Counted from the stretch's first letter, positions 41,634-50,856 are shown. The stretch: 64,000 nt of DNA from CAIVAT01 sp037128705 (GCA_037128705.1 JBAXVX010000016.1:27540-91539), one strand, 5' to 3'. Numbers and translations are program-made. Notes: generated from the letters alone by a model not told the origin.

Positions 41634-42850
41634 CTGAACCGGATGGCCTTAAGCGGTGTGACCCGCGATATTACATAGGAGGGAATTGCAAAGATCAGAT
41701 AACAAACCAGCATCGTTCCCAGGTTCAGCATCAGGATGTTCCAGCCATTCAGGTTGATAGGTATTACCGGGACGTAATAGGATTCCTGTGCAAGCTTGAC
41801 CAGCCCGAACTTTTTCTGAAGCAGGCAAAGGGTAAAGGCGATTACATTCCCCCACAGCATTCCCCATCCTACAATATACATGGCATTGTAAAGGAACAGC
41901 TTCCTGATTGCCCCGTTCCTCATGCCAAGCGCTTTCAGCACGCCGATCATTGTGGTGCGCTCGAGGATGAGGATGAGCAGCGTTGAAATGATGGTGGTTG
42001 ATGATACCAGGATGATGAGAATCAGGATGATCAGCACATTGATGTCCTGCAGATCGAGCCAGTCAAATATCTGCGGATACAACATTTTGATTGTGGAGGC
42101 ATCCAGGCTGAAGCCAATCTGATGATAAATGTAAACCCCCATCCGGTCGATGTCGTCGAAATTTTTCAGGAATACCTCAAAACCGCCCACCTGGCCCTGA
42201 TTCCAATTGTTTAATTTCTGAATGTGACGGATGTCGCCGATTACATAGAGCTTGTCAAACTCCTCCAGCCCGGTATTATAAATTCCGGATATTCTGAACT
42301 TTCGGCCGAGGGTGTTATTTCCAACGATAAAATACATCCGCAAGTCGTCGTTTACTTTCAGGTTCAGCATGTTGGCAATTCTCTTTGAAATGATCACCTC
42401 GTCCGACCGCGTGCTGTCGCTCACCTTGAAAATCCGCCCGGCCATCATTTTATCCTTGAAGAACGACCAGTCGAAATCTGTCCCTATGCCCTTCAGCACC
42501 ACGCCCTGAATCTGATCTTTCGTCTTGATGATCCCTGCCTTGATCGCAAATGACTGGATGTGGCTGATCTCCTTGTTTTGTTGCAACCGGTAATAGAATC
42601 GTTGGTTTTTTTCGATGGGCTGAGGTTCGTAGGAGTTGTTTTCGGCAAACCGGGTGATCTGGACATGTCCGCCAAATCCCACCACCTTTTCCCGGATCTC
42701 TTTTTTAAACCCTGTTAGAATGGCCACGGCAACGAACATGATGGCCAGCCCAAGCGCAATGGAGGTGATGGCGATCACGACAAAGGTCCAGGAGAAATTC
42801 CCCTTGCTACGTGAAACGATGCGGGATGCCAGAAAAAATTCAGTATTCAA
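41630..42850 (-). CDS. LolE/FtsX-like lipoprotein-releasing ABC permease
   Basis: 406 residues from a proposed TTG start at 42850 (MNTEFFLASRIV). The only in-frame ATG (42919) lies upstream of the TACTTTTG promoter box and inside the divergent namZ gene. MacB-type layout: TM1 (WTFVVIAITSIALGLAIMFVAVAI), a large periplasmic domain (about 60-260) and three C-terminal helices. The cytoplasmic coupling segment GVLKALGMRNGAIRK is typical. LolCE extracts lipoproteins from the inner membrane with the ATPase LolD. The end overlaps the kinase gene stop by four bases. Confidence 0.85.
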   Translation of the reverse strand: MNTEFFLASRIVSRSKGNFSWTFVVIAITSIALGLAIMFVAVAILTGFKKEIREKVVGFGGHVQITRFAENNSYEPQPIEKNQRFYYRLQQNKEISHIQSFAIKAGIIKTKDQIQGVVLKGIGTDFDWSFFKDKMMAGRIFKVSDSTRSDEVIISKRIANMLNLKVNDDLRMYFIVGNNTLGRKFRISGIYNTGLEEFDKLYVIGDIRHIQKLNNWNQGQVGGFEVFLKNFDDIDRMGVYIYHQIGFSLDASTIKMLYPQIFDWLDLQDINVLIILILIILVSSTTIISTLLILILERTTMIGVLKALGMRNGAIRKLFLYNAMYIVGWGMLWGNVIAFTLCLLQKKFGLVKLAQESYYVPVIPINLNGWNILMLNLGTMLVCYLIFAIPSYVISRVTPLKAIRFS

Positions 42851-42864
42851 AGGAAAGATATCTT

Positions 42865-42879
42865 TACTTTGCAAAAGTA
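42865..42879. promoter_or_regulatory. Palindromic divergent promoter element between lolE-like and namZ genes
   Basis: TACTTT-GC-AAAAGTA. The minus strand reads TACTTTTG (42872-42879), a perfect -7 box; the plus strand reads TACTTTG, one base short. The two genes may share this element. Confidence 0.5.
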
Positions 42880-42898
42880 TGAGTTTTTTTATTGTGTT

Positions 42899-44098
42899 AT
42901 GAGAACCTCTGTCCGTCATGCCTGCTTCTATCGCATAAAGGCGATTCCCGGTATTTTTTTCCTGTTGTTTTTTTTATTCGTTTTGTCTGTAAGCGAAGCC
43001 CAGGTCGTGGTTGGCGCTGCGCGAACAGAACTCTACTACCCCCTGCTGAAGGGGAAGCAGATTGCCGTTATTGCAAATAAATCATCGGTTGTTGCGGAGA
43101 TCAATACAGTAGATGCCCTGGTGCATGATGGAATACAAATCAGCCGGATCTTTTCCCCTGAACATGGGTTCCGGATGAAGGCAGAGGCCGGGGAGCCAGT
43201 CGGCAACCAGGTTGATTCCCTGACCGGGATCGAGGTGGTCTCTCTCTATGGCAAGCATTCAAAACCCTCCGCCAACGACCTGGCCGGCATAAACCTGGTG
43301 TTGTTTGACCTGCAGGATGTCGGCGTTCGTTTTTATACATATATCTCCACCCTGACCTATGTGATGGAGGCCTGTGCTGAAAACGAAATTCCACTCGTGG
43401 TTCTTGACCGTCCCAATCCGAATGGTTCATACATTGACGGACCGGTACTTGAAAAGCAATTTACCTCTTTTGTGGGTCTGCATCCGGTTCCGGTGGTTTA
43501 CGGGATGACCATCGGGGAGTATGCACTGATGGTGAATGGAGAGGGGTGGCTTTCCAATGGGGTAAAATGCCATTTGCAGGTGATCCCGTTGATGGGCTAC
43601 ACCCACCAGACCATGTACGATTTACCAGTGAGGCCATCTCCCAATCTGCCGAACAGCAATGCGGTGTATCTCTATCCGTCGCTGTGTCTCTTTGAAGGAA
43701 CTGCAATCAGCGTGGGAAGGGGAACGCCCTATCCCTTCGAGGTGTTTGGCTGTCCTGAAATGAAGGACATGGCCTTTACCTTTACCCCTGTCAGTATTCC
43801 GGGGGTCAGCGTTCATCCTCCTTATGAAGGGGTTTTATGCCATGGTGCGGATTTGCGGGGATATTCCACGAAGAATCCGGGCGGTCCGAAAAAGATCAAC
43901 CTTGAATGGCTGATCGAAGCCTGTCGTGACTGGCAGGGCAACCCTGGATTTTTTAACGGGTACTTCAATAAACTGGCCGGCAATGCCAAATTGCAGCAGC
44001 AGATCATCAGCGGAAAAACAGAAAAAGAGATCAGGGAGAGCTGGAAACCAGCCATAGAAAAATTCAGAAAAACAAGGGGGAAGTACCTGTTATACTGA
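42899..44098 (+). CDS. namZ: DUF1343 family exo-beta-N-acetylmuramidase NamZ
   Basis: 399 residues from ATG 42899 (MRTSVRHACFYR). Signal peptide about 1-35. DUF1343 features: GKQIAVIANKSSVV, FSPEHGFRMKAEAGE (catalytic Glu region), SLYGKHSKPS, LVLFDLQDVGVRFYTYIST and VLDRPNPNGSYIDGP. Members remove MurNAc from the non-reducing end of peptidoglycan fragments (shown for NamZ of Tannerella and Bacillus). Exported to the periplasm. With Mpl it suggests active wall-fragment salvage. Its stop overlaps the convergent aminotransferase stop by nine bases. Confidence 0.92.
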   Translation: MRTSVRHACFYRIKAIPGIFFLLFFLFVLSVSEAQVVVGAARTELYYPLLKGKQIAVIANKSSVVAEINTVDALVHDGIQISRIFSPEHGFRMKAEAGEPVGNQVDSLTGIEVVSLYGKHSKPSANDLAGINLVLFDLQDVGVRFYTYISTLTYVMEACAENEIPLVVLDRPNPNGSYIDGPVLEKQFTSFVGLHPVPVVYGMTIGEYALMVNGEGWLSNGVKCHLQVIPLMGYTHQTMYDLPVRPSPNLPNSNAVYLYPSLCLFEGTAISVGRGTPYPFEVFGCPEMKDMAFTFTPVSIPGVSVHPPYEGVLCHGADLRGYSTKNPGGPKKINLEWLIEACRDWQGNPGFFNGYFNKLAGNAKLQQQIISGKTEKEIRESWKPAIEKFRKTRGKYLLY

Positions 44099-45292
44099 TT
44101 TTCTCCCCGGATAGACTTTCATTCCCTCTTCCAGGCATTTCATGGCACCGATCAGGTCGGGAACATTCAACACATAGCTGATGCGCACTTCGTTCCTGCC
44201 GCGGCCCGGGGTAGAATAGAACCCGGTTGCAGGGGCAAGCATGACAGTTTTTCCCTCATAGTTGAAATCTTCAAGCAGCCACTGGCAGAACTTGTCGGAA
44301 TCGTCGATGGGCAGGCGGGCAACCGCGTAAAAGGCTCCTCCCGGATTCGGGCAGAAACAGCCCTCCATTTTATTGATCGACTCAACCACGATATCACGGC
44401 GCCTGACATACTCAGCCAGCACCTTCACCAGGTAGCTTTCGGGGGTGTTCACTGCCTCTTCGCCGGCAATCTGGCCGAAGGTGGGCGGGCTCAGCCGCGC
44501 CTGTGCAAATTTCATGGCGGTGCCGATCACCTCCCTGTTCCTGGAAATAAGAACGCCGATCCTTACGCCGCACGCACTGTAACGTTTTGAAATGGAATCA
44601 AGCAGAATCACATTCTGATCGATCCCTTCGAGGTTCATCACAGAGAAGTGCTCTTTGCCATCATAGCAGAATTCACGATAAACCTCGTCGGCAAAGAGAT
44701 AGAGATCATGCTTTTTAACGATGTCGCGCAACAGGCTCAACTCCTCCTTTGAATAGAGATATCCGGTTGGATTGTTGGGGTTGCAGACCATGATGGCTTT
44801 GGTGCGTGGCGTGATTGCCTCTTCAAAGGCACTCATCGGGGGAAGTCCGAAACCATCCTCAATGAACGATTCGATGGGCTTTATCACCACACCGGCTGCC
44901 ACGGCAAAGCCGTTGTAGTTGGCGTAAAAAGGTTCTGGGATAATAATTTCGTCGCCGGGGTTCATGCAACTCATCATGGCGAAAAGGATCCCTTCCGATC
45001 CGCCGGTGGTGACGATCATCTCATCGGGAGTGACATCGATGGAGACCCTTTTATAATATTCAGCCAGTTTTTTCCGGTACGAAAGCATGCCGGCAGAATG
45101 GCTGTATTCAATCACCTTCAGATCGGTATTGCGGATTTTATCCAGTACATTCGGCGGAGTTTCGATGTCGGGTTGGCCGATGTTAAGATGATACACTTTG
45201 ATCCCCTTCTTTTTTGCTTCATCTGAAAAGGGAACGAGTTTACGGATCGGGGAGGGGGGGCAGGACTGGCCGCGTTGCGAAATGGTTGGCAT
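44090..45292 (-). CDS. Class I/II PLP-dependent aminotransferase
   Basis: 400 residues. Fold-type I motifs: NIGQPDIETPP, TTGGSEGILFAM, CNPNNPTGYLY (conserved Asn), LFADEVYREF (Asp) and the Schiff-base lysine in SISKRYSACGVRIG, with Arg in RNEVRISYV. The sequence belongs to the AspC/AlaA-like Igamma group; amino-group donor and acceptor cannot be fixed. It follows the DUF1573 gene after five bases on the same strand, and both could be transcribed from the TATTTTTG box at 45805. Confidence 0.9.
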   Translation of the reverse strand: MPTISQRGQSCPPSPIRKLVPFSDEAKKKGIKVYHLNIGQPDIETPPNVLDKIRNTDLKVIEYSHSAGMLSYRKKLAEYYKRVSIDVTPDEMIVTTGGSEGILFAMMSCMNPGDEIIIPEPFYANYNGFAVAAGVVIKPIESFIEDGFGLPPMSAFEEAITPRTKAIMVCNPNNPTGYLYSKEELSLLRDIVKKHDLYLFADEVYREFCYDGKEHFSVMNLEGIDQNVILLDSISKRYSACGVRIGVLISRNREVIGTAMKFAQARLSPPTFGQIAGEEAVNTPESYLVKVLAEYVRRRDIVVESINKMEGCFCPNPGGAFYAVARLPIDDSDKFCQWLLEDFNYEGKTVMLAPATGFYSTPGRGRNEVRISYVLNVPDLIGAMKCLEEGMKVYPGRKSV

Positions 45293-45296
45293 GGTT

Positions 45297-45758
45297 TTAT
45301 TTATTAATCGGTACAGCTCCCTGATCTCCGGTTTTTTCGGGCAGGGTCGTGGCGGGTTTGGCGGTCACAGTGCCTTTGATCTGCAAAATGATGCGGGCGG
45401 TCTTGGCATTGGAATTCACTGTGATAGTTTTGTTGATTGGGCCGATATTGTTTGTATTGTAGGTTACCTTGATCACGTCACTTTTACCGGGAAGGATTGG
45501 TTCCTGCGGCCAGGTGGGAACGGTGCATCCACACGAAGACTGAGGCCTTGATAAAATCAATGGTTCTTTGCCGGTGTTGGTGAATTTGAATTCGCAGGTG
45601 CCATCGCTGCCCTGCACAATGGTTCCATAATCATGCACTGTTTTGGCGAAGGAGATTTCAGCTGCGTTGGGGTTAACCGGTGGTTGAGCGGCCTCCTGTG
45701 CAAGTAATGAAAAGGAGGTAACCATCACAAGTGCCAATGAGAGAACAAGCTTTTTCAT
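45297..45758 (-). CDS. DUF1573 domain secreted protein
   Basis: 153 residues. Signal peptide about 1-20 (MKKLVLSLALVMVTSFSLLA). The DUF1573 domain covers about 30-130: EISFAKTVHDYGTIVQG, FKFTNTGKEPLIL, SCGCTVPTW (conserved CGC) and VTVNSNA. The fold is an Ig-like (ASPM-SPD-2-Hydin) sandwich common in Bacteroidota exported proteins; function is unknown. The C-terminal tail is Pro/Thr-rich and short. Confidence 0.9.
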   Translation of the reverse strand: MKKLVLSLALVMVTSFSLLAQEAAQPPVNPNAAEISFAKTVHDYGTIVQGSDGTCEFKFTNTGKEPLILSRPQSSCGCTVPTWPQEPILPGKSDVIKVTYNTNNIGPINKTITVNSNAKTARIILQIKGTVTAKPATTLPEKTGDQGAVPINK

Positions 45759-45804
45759 AAGGATGAATAATTTTAAGATTTATTGGTTAAAATTAAATTG
45801 TGCA

Positions 45805-45812
45805 CAAAAATA
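45805..45812 (-). promoter_or_regulatory. Candidate -7 promoter element (TATTTTTG) of the DUF1573-aminotransferase pair
   Basis: TAnnTTTG match on the minus strand, 46 bases upstream of the DUF1573 start. Confidence 0.55.
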
Positions 45813-45939
45813 CGAATTTATTGTCGACGGAAGCAGATAATAGAATATTTTAGCAGCATACAAGGATGAATGAATTCTTACGGATGATTGGTAATTGTCC
45901 GCTGTTAAAGCAGTTGGAATTTCAAAAGTAAAAAAGTAG

Positions 45940-45947
45940 TATCTTTG
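45940..45947 (+). promoter_or_regulatory. Candidate -7 promoter element (TATCTTTG) of the FakA-FakB gene
   Basis: TAnnTTTG match 22 bases before the TTG at 45970, supporting that non-ATG start. Confidence 0.55.
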
Positions 45948-45969
45948 CACAGTTTTAAATCTTAACCTC

Positions 45970-47772
45970 TTGACAGAACCAGTTCAAAAGATTAGGGAGC
46001 TTGACGGAAAACAACTCTATTACTCGTTTCTTGCCGGTGCTCAACGGATTTTCGAACATCAAAAACTCCTCAACAAAATTAACGTGTTTCCGGTTGCCGA
46101 TGCCGATACCGGAACGAATCTGGCCTCAACCATGCGTTCCATCATGGATGCAATCATACCGACCGATAATCTCAAACAAACGGCCGTAGCTCTTGCTGAT
46201 GCTGCGCTTATCGGCGCCCGTGGAAATTCCGGGATCATCTTTGCCCAGTTCCTTTATGGTTTCGGAAATGAGATTAAATCCAATGCGACCATTGATATAC
46301 AGTCCTTTGCCGAAAGCATGAAGAAGGCTGTTGCTTATGCCTACGATGCCATCTCGAACCCGGTTGAAGGTACCATTCTGACCGTGATCAAAGCATGGGC
46401 TGATTACATCTATTTATTGAAGGATCAGTTTGATGATTTCATCAAACTTCTGGTTGAAGCTTACAGCAAGGCACTCGAATCGCTGGCCTCCACAACCAAA
46501 AAGCTTGAAGTTCTTGCACGTGCCCATGTGGTGGATGCCGGAGCCAAAGGATTTGTTTTCTGGCTCGAAGGGATCATCGACTTTTTTACGATGGGCGCTG
46601 AAAAAGCAATGCAGAGCAACGTGAATGCAGCCGAAGATGCTGAGGAAGCGGTCGAGATGCCCCACGATCAGATCACATTCAGGTTTTGCACGGAAGCACT
46701 TATCAACGGGGAGGGTCTGGATAAACACAAGATCAGGAATTTTATCCAGCATTGCGGAGATTCAGTGGTGGTTGCCGGCTCGCCTCAGAAGATCAGGGTG
46801 CATATCCATACAGATTTTCCGGCCGAGGTATTTTCACAATTGCAAAAGTTCGGAAATATCACCTACCAAAAGGTTGATGATATGGTGATGCAAAATGAGA
46901 TCCAGTTTAACCGCAAATCGGATGTTGCACTTTTAACTGATTCATCCTGCGACCTGCCCAAAGAGCTGATTGATAAGTACCAGATCCATGTTGTGCCATT
47001 GTCTGTCCATTTCGGGGAGACCTATTTTCTTGACCGGGTGACCATCAATCCGCCGCAGTTTTATGCCATGCAGGAAAAGTCGGCACAGAATGCCTCATCC
47101 GCGCAGCCTGCATCCAAAGAATTTCAGAATAAATATGAATACCTGTCCACCCACTATGGCTCTGTCATCGGGATCCATTTAAGCGAAGGATTGAGCGGAA
47201 CCTATTCCAGCAGCGACAAGGGATCGAAGGATGTCATCTCCCGGAGCGGGAAAAAGATTGACGTCGTAAATTCCAAAACGCTGACCGGCGGTTTAGGCCT
47301 TTTGCTGCTGCGTGCTGCCCGCGCCCTCGAGAGCGGAGCCACCCACGATGAGATCATGGCAAAAATGGAGGGATGGAAGGAAAAGTCCTTTATTCGTGTG
47401 AATGTGGTTACCCTGAAATATATTATCCGCAGCGGGAGGGTCAGCCCTTTTAAAAGTTTTGTGGCCAGACTTTTGGATCTTAAGCCGGTGATTTGGGTTG
47501 ATCACCAGGGAAAAGCATCACTTCTCTCGAAATCCTTTACAGAGAAAGGCAGCATGAAGAAGGTGATGAAGAATATCGCGGAGATTACCAAGGGTAAAAA
47601 AGTGTGGGAATATGCCATCACCCATGCCAACAACACCGCTGCCGCTCAATGGTATTCGGCTCAGATGGAGGCGCTTACAGGTAAAAAACCATTGTACATT
47701 GACCACGCCTCTCCGGCGATTGCTGCCAATACCGGCCCCGGGATTGCGTGCGTTTCACTGATGCTTGAATAG
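45970..47772 (+). CDS. FakA-FakB type fusion (DAK2 domain + DegV domain)
   Basis: 600 residues from a TTG start at 45970. Residues 1-200 are a DAK2 nucleotide-binding domain: FPVADADTGTNLAST (acidic Mg-ATP loop) and LIGARGNSGIIFAQFLYGF. Residues about 220-310 match the FakA middle domain (FRFCTEALI, then KIRVHIHTDFPAEVF). Residues about 317-600 are a DegV/FakB fatty-acid-binding domain: LLTDSSCDLPKE, EGLSGTYSSS, RSGRVSPF and HASPAIAANTGPG. In Firmicutes FakA phosphorylates a fatty acid held by a separate FakB; here kinase and carrier are one chain and the FakA C-terminal domain is missing. The stop begins an octamer repeat. Confidence 0.88.
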   Translation: MTEPVQKIRELDGKQLYYSFLAGAQRIFEHQKLLNKINVFPVADADTGTNLASTMRSIMDAIIPTDNLKQTAVALADAALIGARGNSGIIFAQFLYGFGNEIKSNATIDIQSFAESMKKAVAYAYDAISNPVEGTILTVIKAWADYIYLLKDQFDDFIKLLVEAYSKALESLASTTKKLEVLARAHVVDAGAKGFVFWLEGIIDFFTMGAEKAMQSNVNAAEDAEEAVEMPHDQITFRFCTEALINGEGLDKHKIRNFIQHCGDSVVVAGSPQKIRVHIHTDFPAEVFSQLQKFGNITYQKVDDMVMQNEIQFNRKSDVALLTDSSCDLPKELIDKYQIHVVPLSVHFGETYFLDRVTINPPQFYAMQEKSAQNASSAQPASKEFQNKYEYLSTHYGSVIGIHLSEGLSGTYSSSDKGSKDVISRSGKKIDVVNSKTLTGGLGLLLLRAARALESGATHDEIMAKMEGWKEKSFIRVNVVTLKYIIRSGRVSPFKSFVARLLDLKPVIWVDHQGKASLLSKSFTEKGSMKKVMKNIAEITKGKKVWEYAITHANNTAAAQWYSAQMEALTGKKPLYIDHASPAIAANTGPGIACVSLMLE

Positions 47773-47834
47773 TAACAGGGTGACAGGGTAACAGGGTGAC
47801 AAGGTAATAAAGTAATAAAGTTACAGGGTTACAA
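47771..47834. repeat. Octamer repeat array, 8 units
   Basis: Period 8 rather than 7: AGTAACAG, GGTGACAG, GGTAACAG, GGTGACAA, GGTAATAA, AGTAATAA, AGTTACAG, GGTTACAA. It starts within the stop codon of the FakA-FakB gene. Confidence 0.9.
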
Positions 47835-47855
47835 AGGGTTTAAATTCTACACATT

Positions 47856-48632
47856 TTGATTGATTTTCAAAATATTGTTCTTGAAGTTGGACTGGTCATC
47901 TGTCTTTACATGACCATCATCTTCATTCTTGCCCTGATCCGGAAGGACAATTCCATTGTCGATGTGGCCTGGGGCGCTGGTTTTATCCTGGTTGCGGTTT
48001 ATTCGATCATCCAGTCGGGGGAGGTTGACCTCAGGAAAATGATCGTCAGCCTGCTGGTGCTGCTCTGGGGATTGCGGTTGTCGTTCCATATCATGGTAAG
48101 AAACAGCGGGAAAGGGGAGGATTTTCGCTACAAGGCCTGGCGGGATACATGGAAGTACTTCTACCTCCGCAGCTTTTTCCAGATATTCATGCTCCAGGGG
48201 TTGCTGATGCTGATCATTTCCGCTCCAATCTGGTTTATCAATTTCAGTAGGGGAGGCATCATAGGGATTTGGGATTCCCTCGGTCTTGTTGTTTTCGGTG
48301 TTGGATTCATGTTCGAAGCCATTGGCGATTACCAGCTTGCTGAATTTAAAAAGGATCCATCAAACAAAGGAAAAATCATGACAACCGGATTGTGGTCCGT
48401 CACACGACATCCGAATTATTTTGGTGAAGCACTTGTTTGGTGGGGCATCAGCTTTTATGCATTGAGTTTTCCAAACGGATGGTATACCCTGATCAGCCCT
48501 GTGGTCATTACCCTGTTTCTTCGCTTTGTATCGGGAGTCCCCATGCTTGAAAAGAAATACCAGGAACACCCCGACTGGCAGGAATACAAGGCCAAAACGG
48601 CAGCCTTTGTTCCGTTTGTTAAGTTTCTGTAA
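47856..48632 (+). CDS. DUF1295 family membrane protein (steroid 5-alpha-reductase-like)
   Basis: 258 residues from TTG 47856; no ATG is available before the conserved part. About six transmembrane helices. The C-terminal region is diagnostic: TGLWSVTRHPNYFGEALVWWG (the RHPNY NADPH/substrate motif shared with steroid reductases and isoprenylcysteine methyltransferases) and PMLEKKYQEHPDWQEYK. DUF1295 proteins are presumed lipid enoyl or steroid-type reductases; the substrate is unknown. It is flanked by repeat arrays on both sides. Confidence 0.9.
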   Translation: MIDFQNIVLEVGLVICLYMTIIFILALIRKDNSIVDVAWGAGFILVAVYSIIQSGEVDLRKMIVSLLVLLWGLRLSFHIMVRNSGKGEDFRYKAWRDTWKYFYLRSFFQIFMLQGLLMLIISAPIWFINFSRGGIIGIWDSLGLVVFGVGFMFEAIGDYQLAEFKKDPSNKGKIMTTGLWSVTRHPNYFGEALVWWGISFYALSFPNGWYTLISPVVITLFLRFVSGVPMLEKKYQEHPDWQEYKAKTAAFVPFVKFL

Positions 48633-48640
48633 GACGGATC

Positions 48641-48682
48641 AATTTACGATATACGATATACGATTTTTGATTTAGGATTGAT
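48641..48682. repeat. Heptamer repeat array, 6 units
   Basis: AATTTAC, two GATATAC, GATTTTT, GATTTAG, GATTGAT; the last three are degenerate. It lies between the DUF1295 gene and the promoter of the acyl-CoA synthetase gene. Confidence 0.75.
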
Positions 48683-48694
48683 TCCCGGATTTAA

Positions 48695-48702
48695 TATTTT
48701 TG
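48695..48702 (+). promoter_or_regulatory. Candidate -7 promoter element (TATTTTTG) of the acyl-CoA synthetase gene
   Basis: TAnnTTTG match 16 bases before the ATG at 48718. An in-frame TTG at 48700 lies inside the box and is therefore an unlikely start. Confidence 0.6.
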
Positions 48703-48717
48703 CCAAAAACTTCCAGT

Positions 48718-50775
48718 ATGATTAACCAGGCACTGCTGAACCCCAGAAGTATTGTTGTGATAGGTGGTTCAAACGATGTTCATAAGCCCGGCGGGGCTGT
48801 TCTCCGAAATCTTATTGAAGGAAATTTCAACGGAGAATTATTTGTCACCAACCTGAAGGAGCGGGAGGTTCAGGGAATTAAAAGTTTCAATGATCCGGAA
48901 CAGTTACCTGATGTCGACCTGGCCATCCTTGCCATTGCTGCGAAGTTCATCCCGGCAACCATTGAATTGCTGGTCAACAGAAAAAATACCCGGGCCTTTA
49001 TCGTTTTATCGGCAGGATTCAGTGAAGAGAGTGAAGAGGGAAGAATCCTGGAGAATGAAATCATCGATACAATCAATTCGGTGGGTGGTTCGCTGATCGG
49101 CCCGAATTGCATCGGGGTGCTTACCCCGGCCTACCACGGTGTTTTCACCAAACCAATTCCGAAACTCAACCCGAAGGGGTGCGATTTTATCTCCGGATCG
49201 GGTGCAACAGCCGTTTTTATTATGGAGGCCGGCATACCGAACGGACTCACCTTCTCGCAGGTATTTTCAGTAGGGAACAGTGCCCAACTCGGGGTTGAAG
49301 AGATTCTGGCCCATCTCGACGAAAGTTATGACCCGGAGACCTCCTCCAGGGTTAAACTGCTTTATATTGAAACTATTTCGAAGCCCGGGCTTTTGCTGAA
49401 ACATGCCTCTTCCCTGATCCGCAAAGGTTGTAAGATTGCAGCCGTCAAGGCGGGATCATCCGAAGCGGGCAGCCGGGCGGCTTCATCGCATACAGGCGCA
49501 CTGGCCAGTCCCGATGTGGCCGTGGATGCCTTGTTCCGCAAGGCCGGCATTGTGCGCTGTTACGGACGTCAGGATCTGATCAGCGTGGCTTCTGTATTCA
49601 CCTTCCCCGAACTGAAGGGGAAAAACATGGCCATCATCACCCATGCAGGAGGCCCGGCGGTCATGCTGACCGATGCCCTATCGCATGCAGGAATGAATGT
49701 CCCTCACATCGATCATCCTGAGGCCAAAGAGCTCCTGGGACAATTGCTCGCGGGTTCTTCCGTTGCAAACCCGATCGACTTTCTCGCCACCGGAACCGCC
49801 CAGCAACTGGGGACCATCATCGATTATGCGGACCGGAAGTTCGATGAAATTGACGGCATGGCGGTCATTTTCGGTACTCCCGGGCTCACTCCCGTGTATG
49901 ACGTTTACGACCTGCTGGATAAAAAAATGTCAGCATCAAAAAAGCCCGTATACCCGATATTGCCCTCCATCATTACCGCTAAGGAGGAAACAGGGATATT
50001 TACCGACAAAGGCCGGGTGTTTTTTCCCGATGAGGTGGTTTTTGGAAATGCACTGGCCCGTGTTTATCACACCCCAAAACCTGCCATTGAAGTTCCAGAG
50101 CTTCCTGTGGTGGATCAGTTGAAAATCAGGGCCATCATTGATCATTCGGTTGACGGGTACCTTCCCCCGGCAGCCATCCAGGGTTTGATGGATGCCTGTG
50201 GAATTCCACGGGCCGGCGAAGCGGTGGTGACTACAGCGGAAGAGGCTTCCAGGTCGGCTGCCCGACTGGGATTTCCCGTCGTGATGAAGGTGGTGGGTCC
50301 TGTTCATAAATCGGATGTGGGCGGGGTGGTGCTTCATGTCAGGGATGAACCGTCGGTTACCCGGGAGTTTAACCGCATGATAAAAATAAAGGATACAACG
50401 GCGATACTTATCCAGCCTATGCTTTCGGGCATTGAACTCTTTATCGGCGCCAAATTTGAACCAAAATTCGGACACCTGATCCTGTGTGGCCTGGGGGGAA
50501 TATTCATTGAGGTACTGAAAGATGTTTCAGCTGGATTGTCACCGCTCTCCGTTGAAGAGGCGCGTGCCATGATCAGGAGCCTGAAGAGTTACAAGATCAT
50601 CCAGGGGGTTCGTGGTCAGCAGGGAGTCAACGAGGATTTATTTGCCGATGTGATGCTTCGCCTTTCAGCGCTGCTTATGGCAGCCCCAGAGATCATTGAA
50701 CTGGATTTCAATCCGTTACTTGGGAAGCAGGACAAAGTGGTGGCGGTTGATGCGAGGATTCGGGTGAAAAGGTAA
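48718..50775 (+). CDS. ADP-forming acyl-CoA synthetase (acetate-CoA ligase family)
   Basis: 685 residues from ATG 48718 (MINQALLNPRSIVVIGGSND). The alpha part has a CoA-binding domain (GGAVLRNLIEGNFNG), succinyl-CoA-ligase-like domains with GPNCIGVLTP and the phospho-histidine loop ASSHTGALASPDVA. The beta part (about 470-685) is an ATP-grasp domain: LGFPVVMKVVGPVHKSDVGGVV and LCGLGGIFIEVLKDVSAGL. The alpha-beta single chain makes ATP from acyl-CoA plus ADP and phosphate in fermentation, releasing acetate or a branched-chain acid. The stop codon lies in an octamer array. Confidence 0.93.
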   Translation: MINQALLNPRSIVVIGGSNDVHKPGGAVLRNLIEGNFNGELFVTNLKEREVQGIKSFNDPEQLPDVDLAILAIAAKFIPATIELLVNRKNTRAFIVLSAGFSEESEEGRILENEIIDTINSVGGSLIGPNCIGVLTPAYHGVFTKPIPKLNPKGCDFISGSGATAVFIMEAGIPNGLTFSQVFSVGNSAQLGVEEILAHLDESYDPETSSRVKLLYIETISKPGLLLKHASSLIRKGCKIAAVKAGSSEAGSRAASSHTGALASPDVAVDALFRKAGIVRCYGRQDLISVASVFTFPELKGKNMAIITHAGGPAVMLTDALSHAGMNVPHIDHPEAKELLGQLLAGSSVANPIDFLATGTAQQLGTIIDYADRKFDEIDGMAVIFGTPGLTPVYDVYDLLDKKMSASKKPVYPILPSIITAKEETGIFTDKGRVFFPDEVVFGNALARVYHTPKPAIEVPELPVVDQLKIRAIIDHSVDGYLPPAAIQGLMDACGIPRAGEAVVTTAEEASRSAARLGFPVVMKVVGPVHKSDVGGVVLHVRDEPSVTREFNRMIKIKDTTAILIQPMLSGIELFIGAKFEPKFGHLILCGLGGIFIEVLKDVSAGLSPLSVEEARAMIRSLKSYKIIQGVRGQQGVNEDLFADVMLRLSALLMAAPEIIELDFNPLLGKQDKVVAVDARIRVKR

Positions 50776-50854
50776 CAGGGTAACAGGGTGACAGGGTAAG
50801 AGGTTGTGACACGTGACACGTGACGCGTGACGAAAAAAATCGTCATTCGTCATT
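50771..50854. repeat. Compound array: octamers followed by 7 heptamers
   Basis: Octamers GGTAACAG (twice), GGTGACAG, GGTAAGAG at 50771-50802, then from 50806 in-phase heptamers: two GTGACAC, GTGACGC, GTGACGA, AAAAAAT, two CGTCATT. It fills the gap between convergent genes and includes one stop codon. Confidence 0.9.
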
Positions 50855-50856
50855 CA

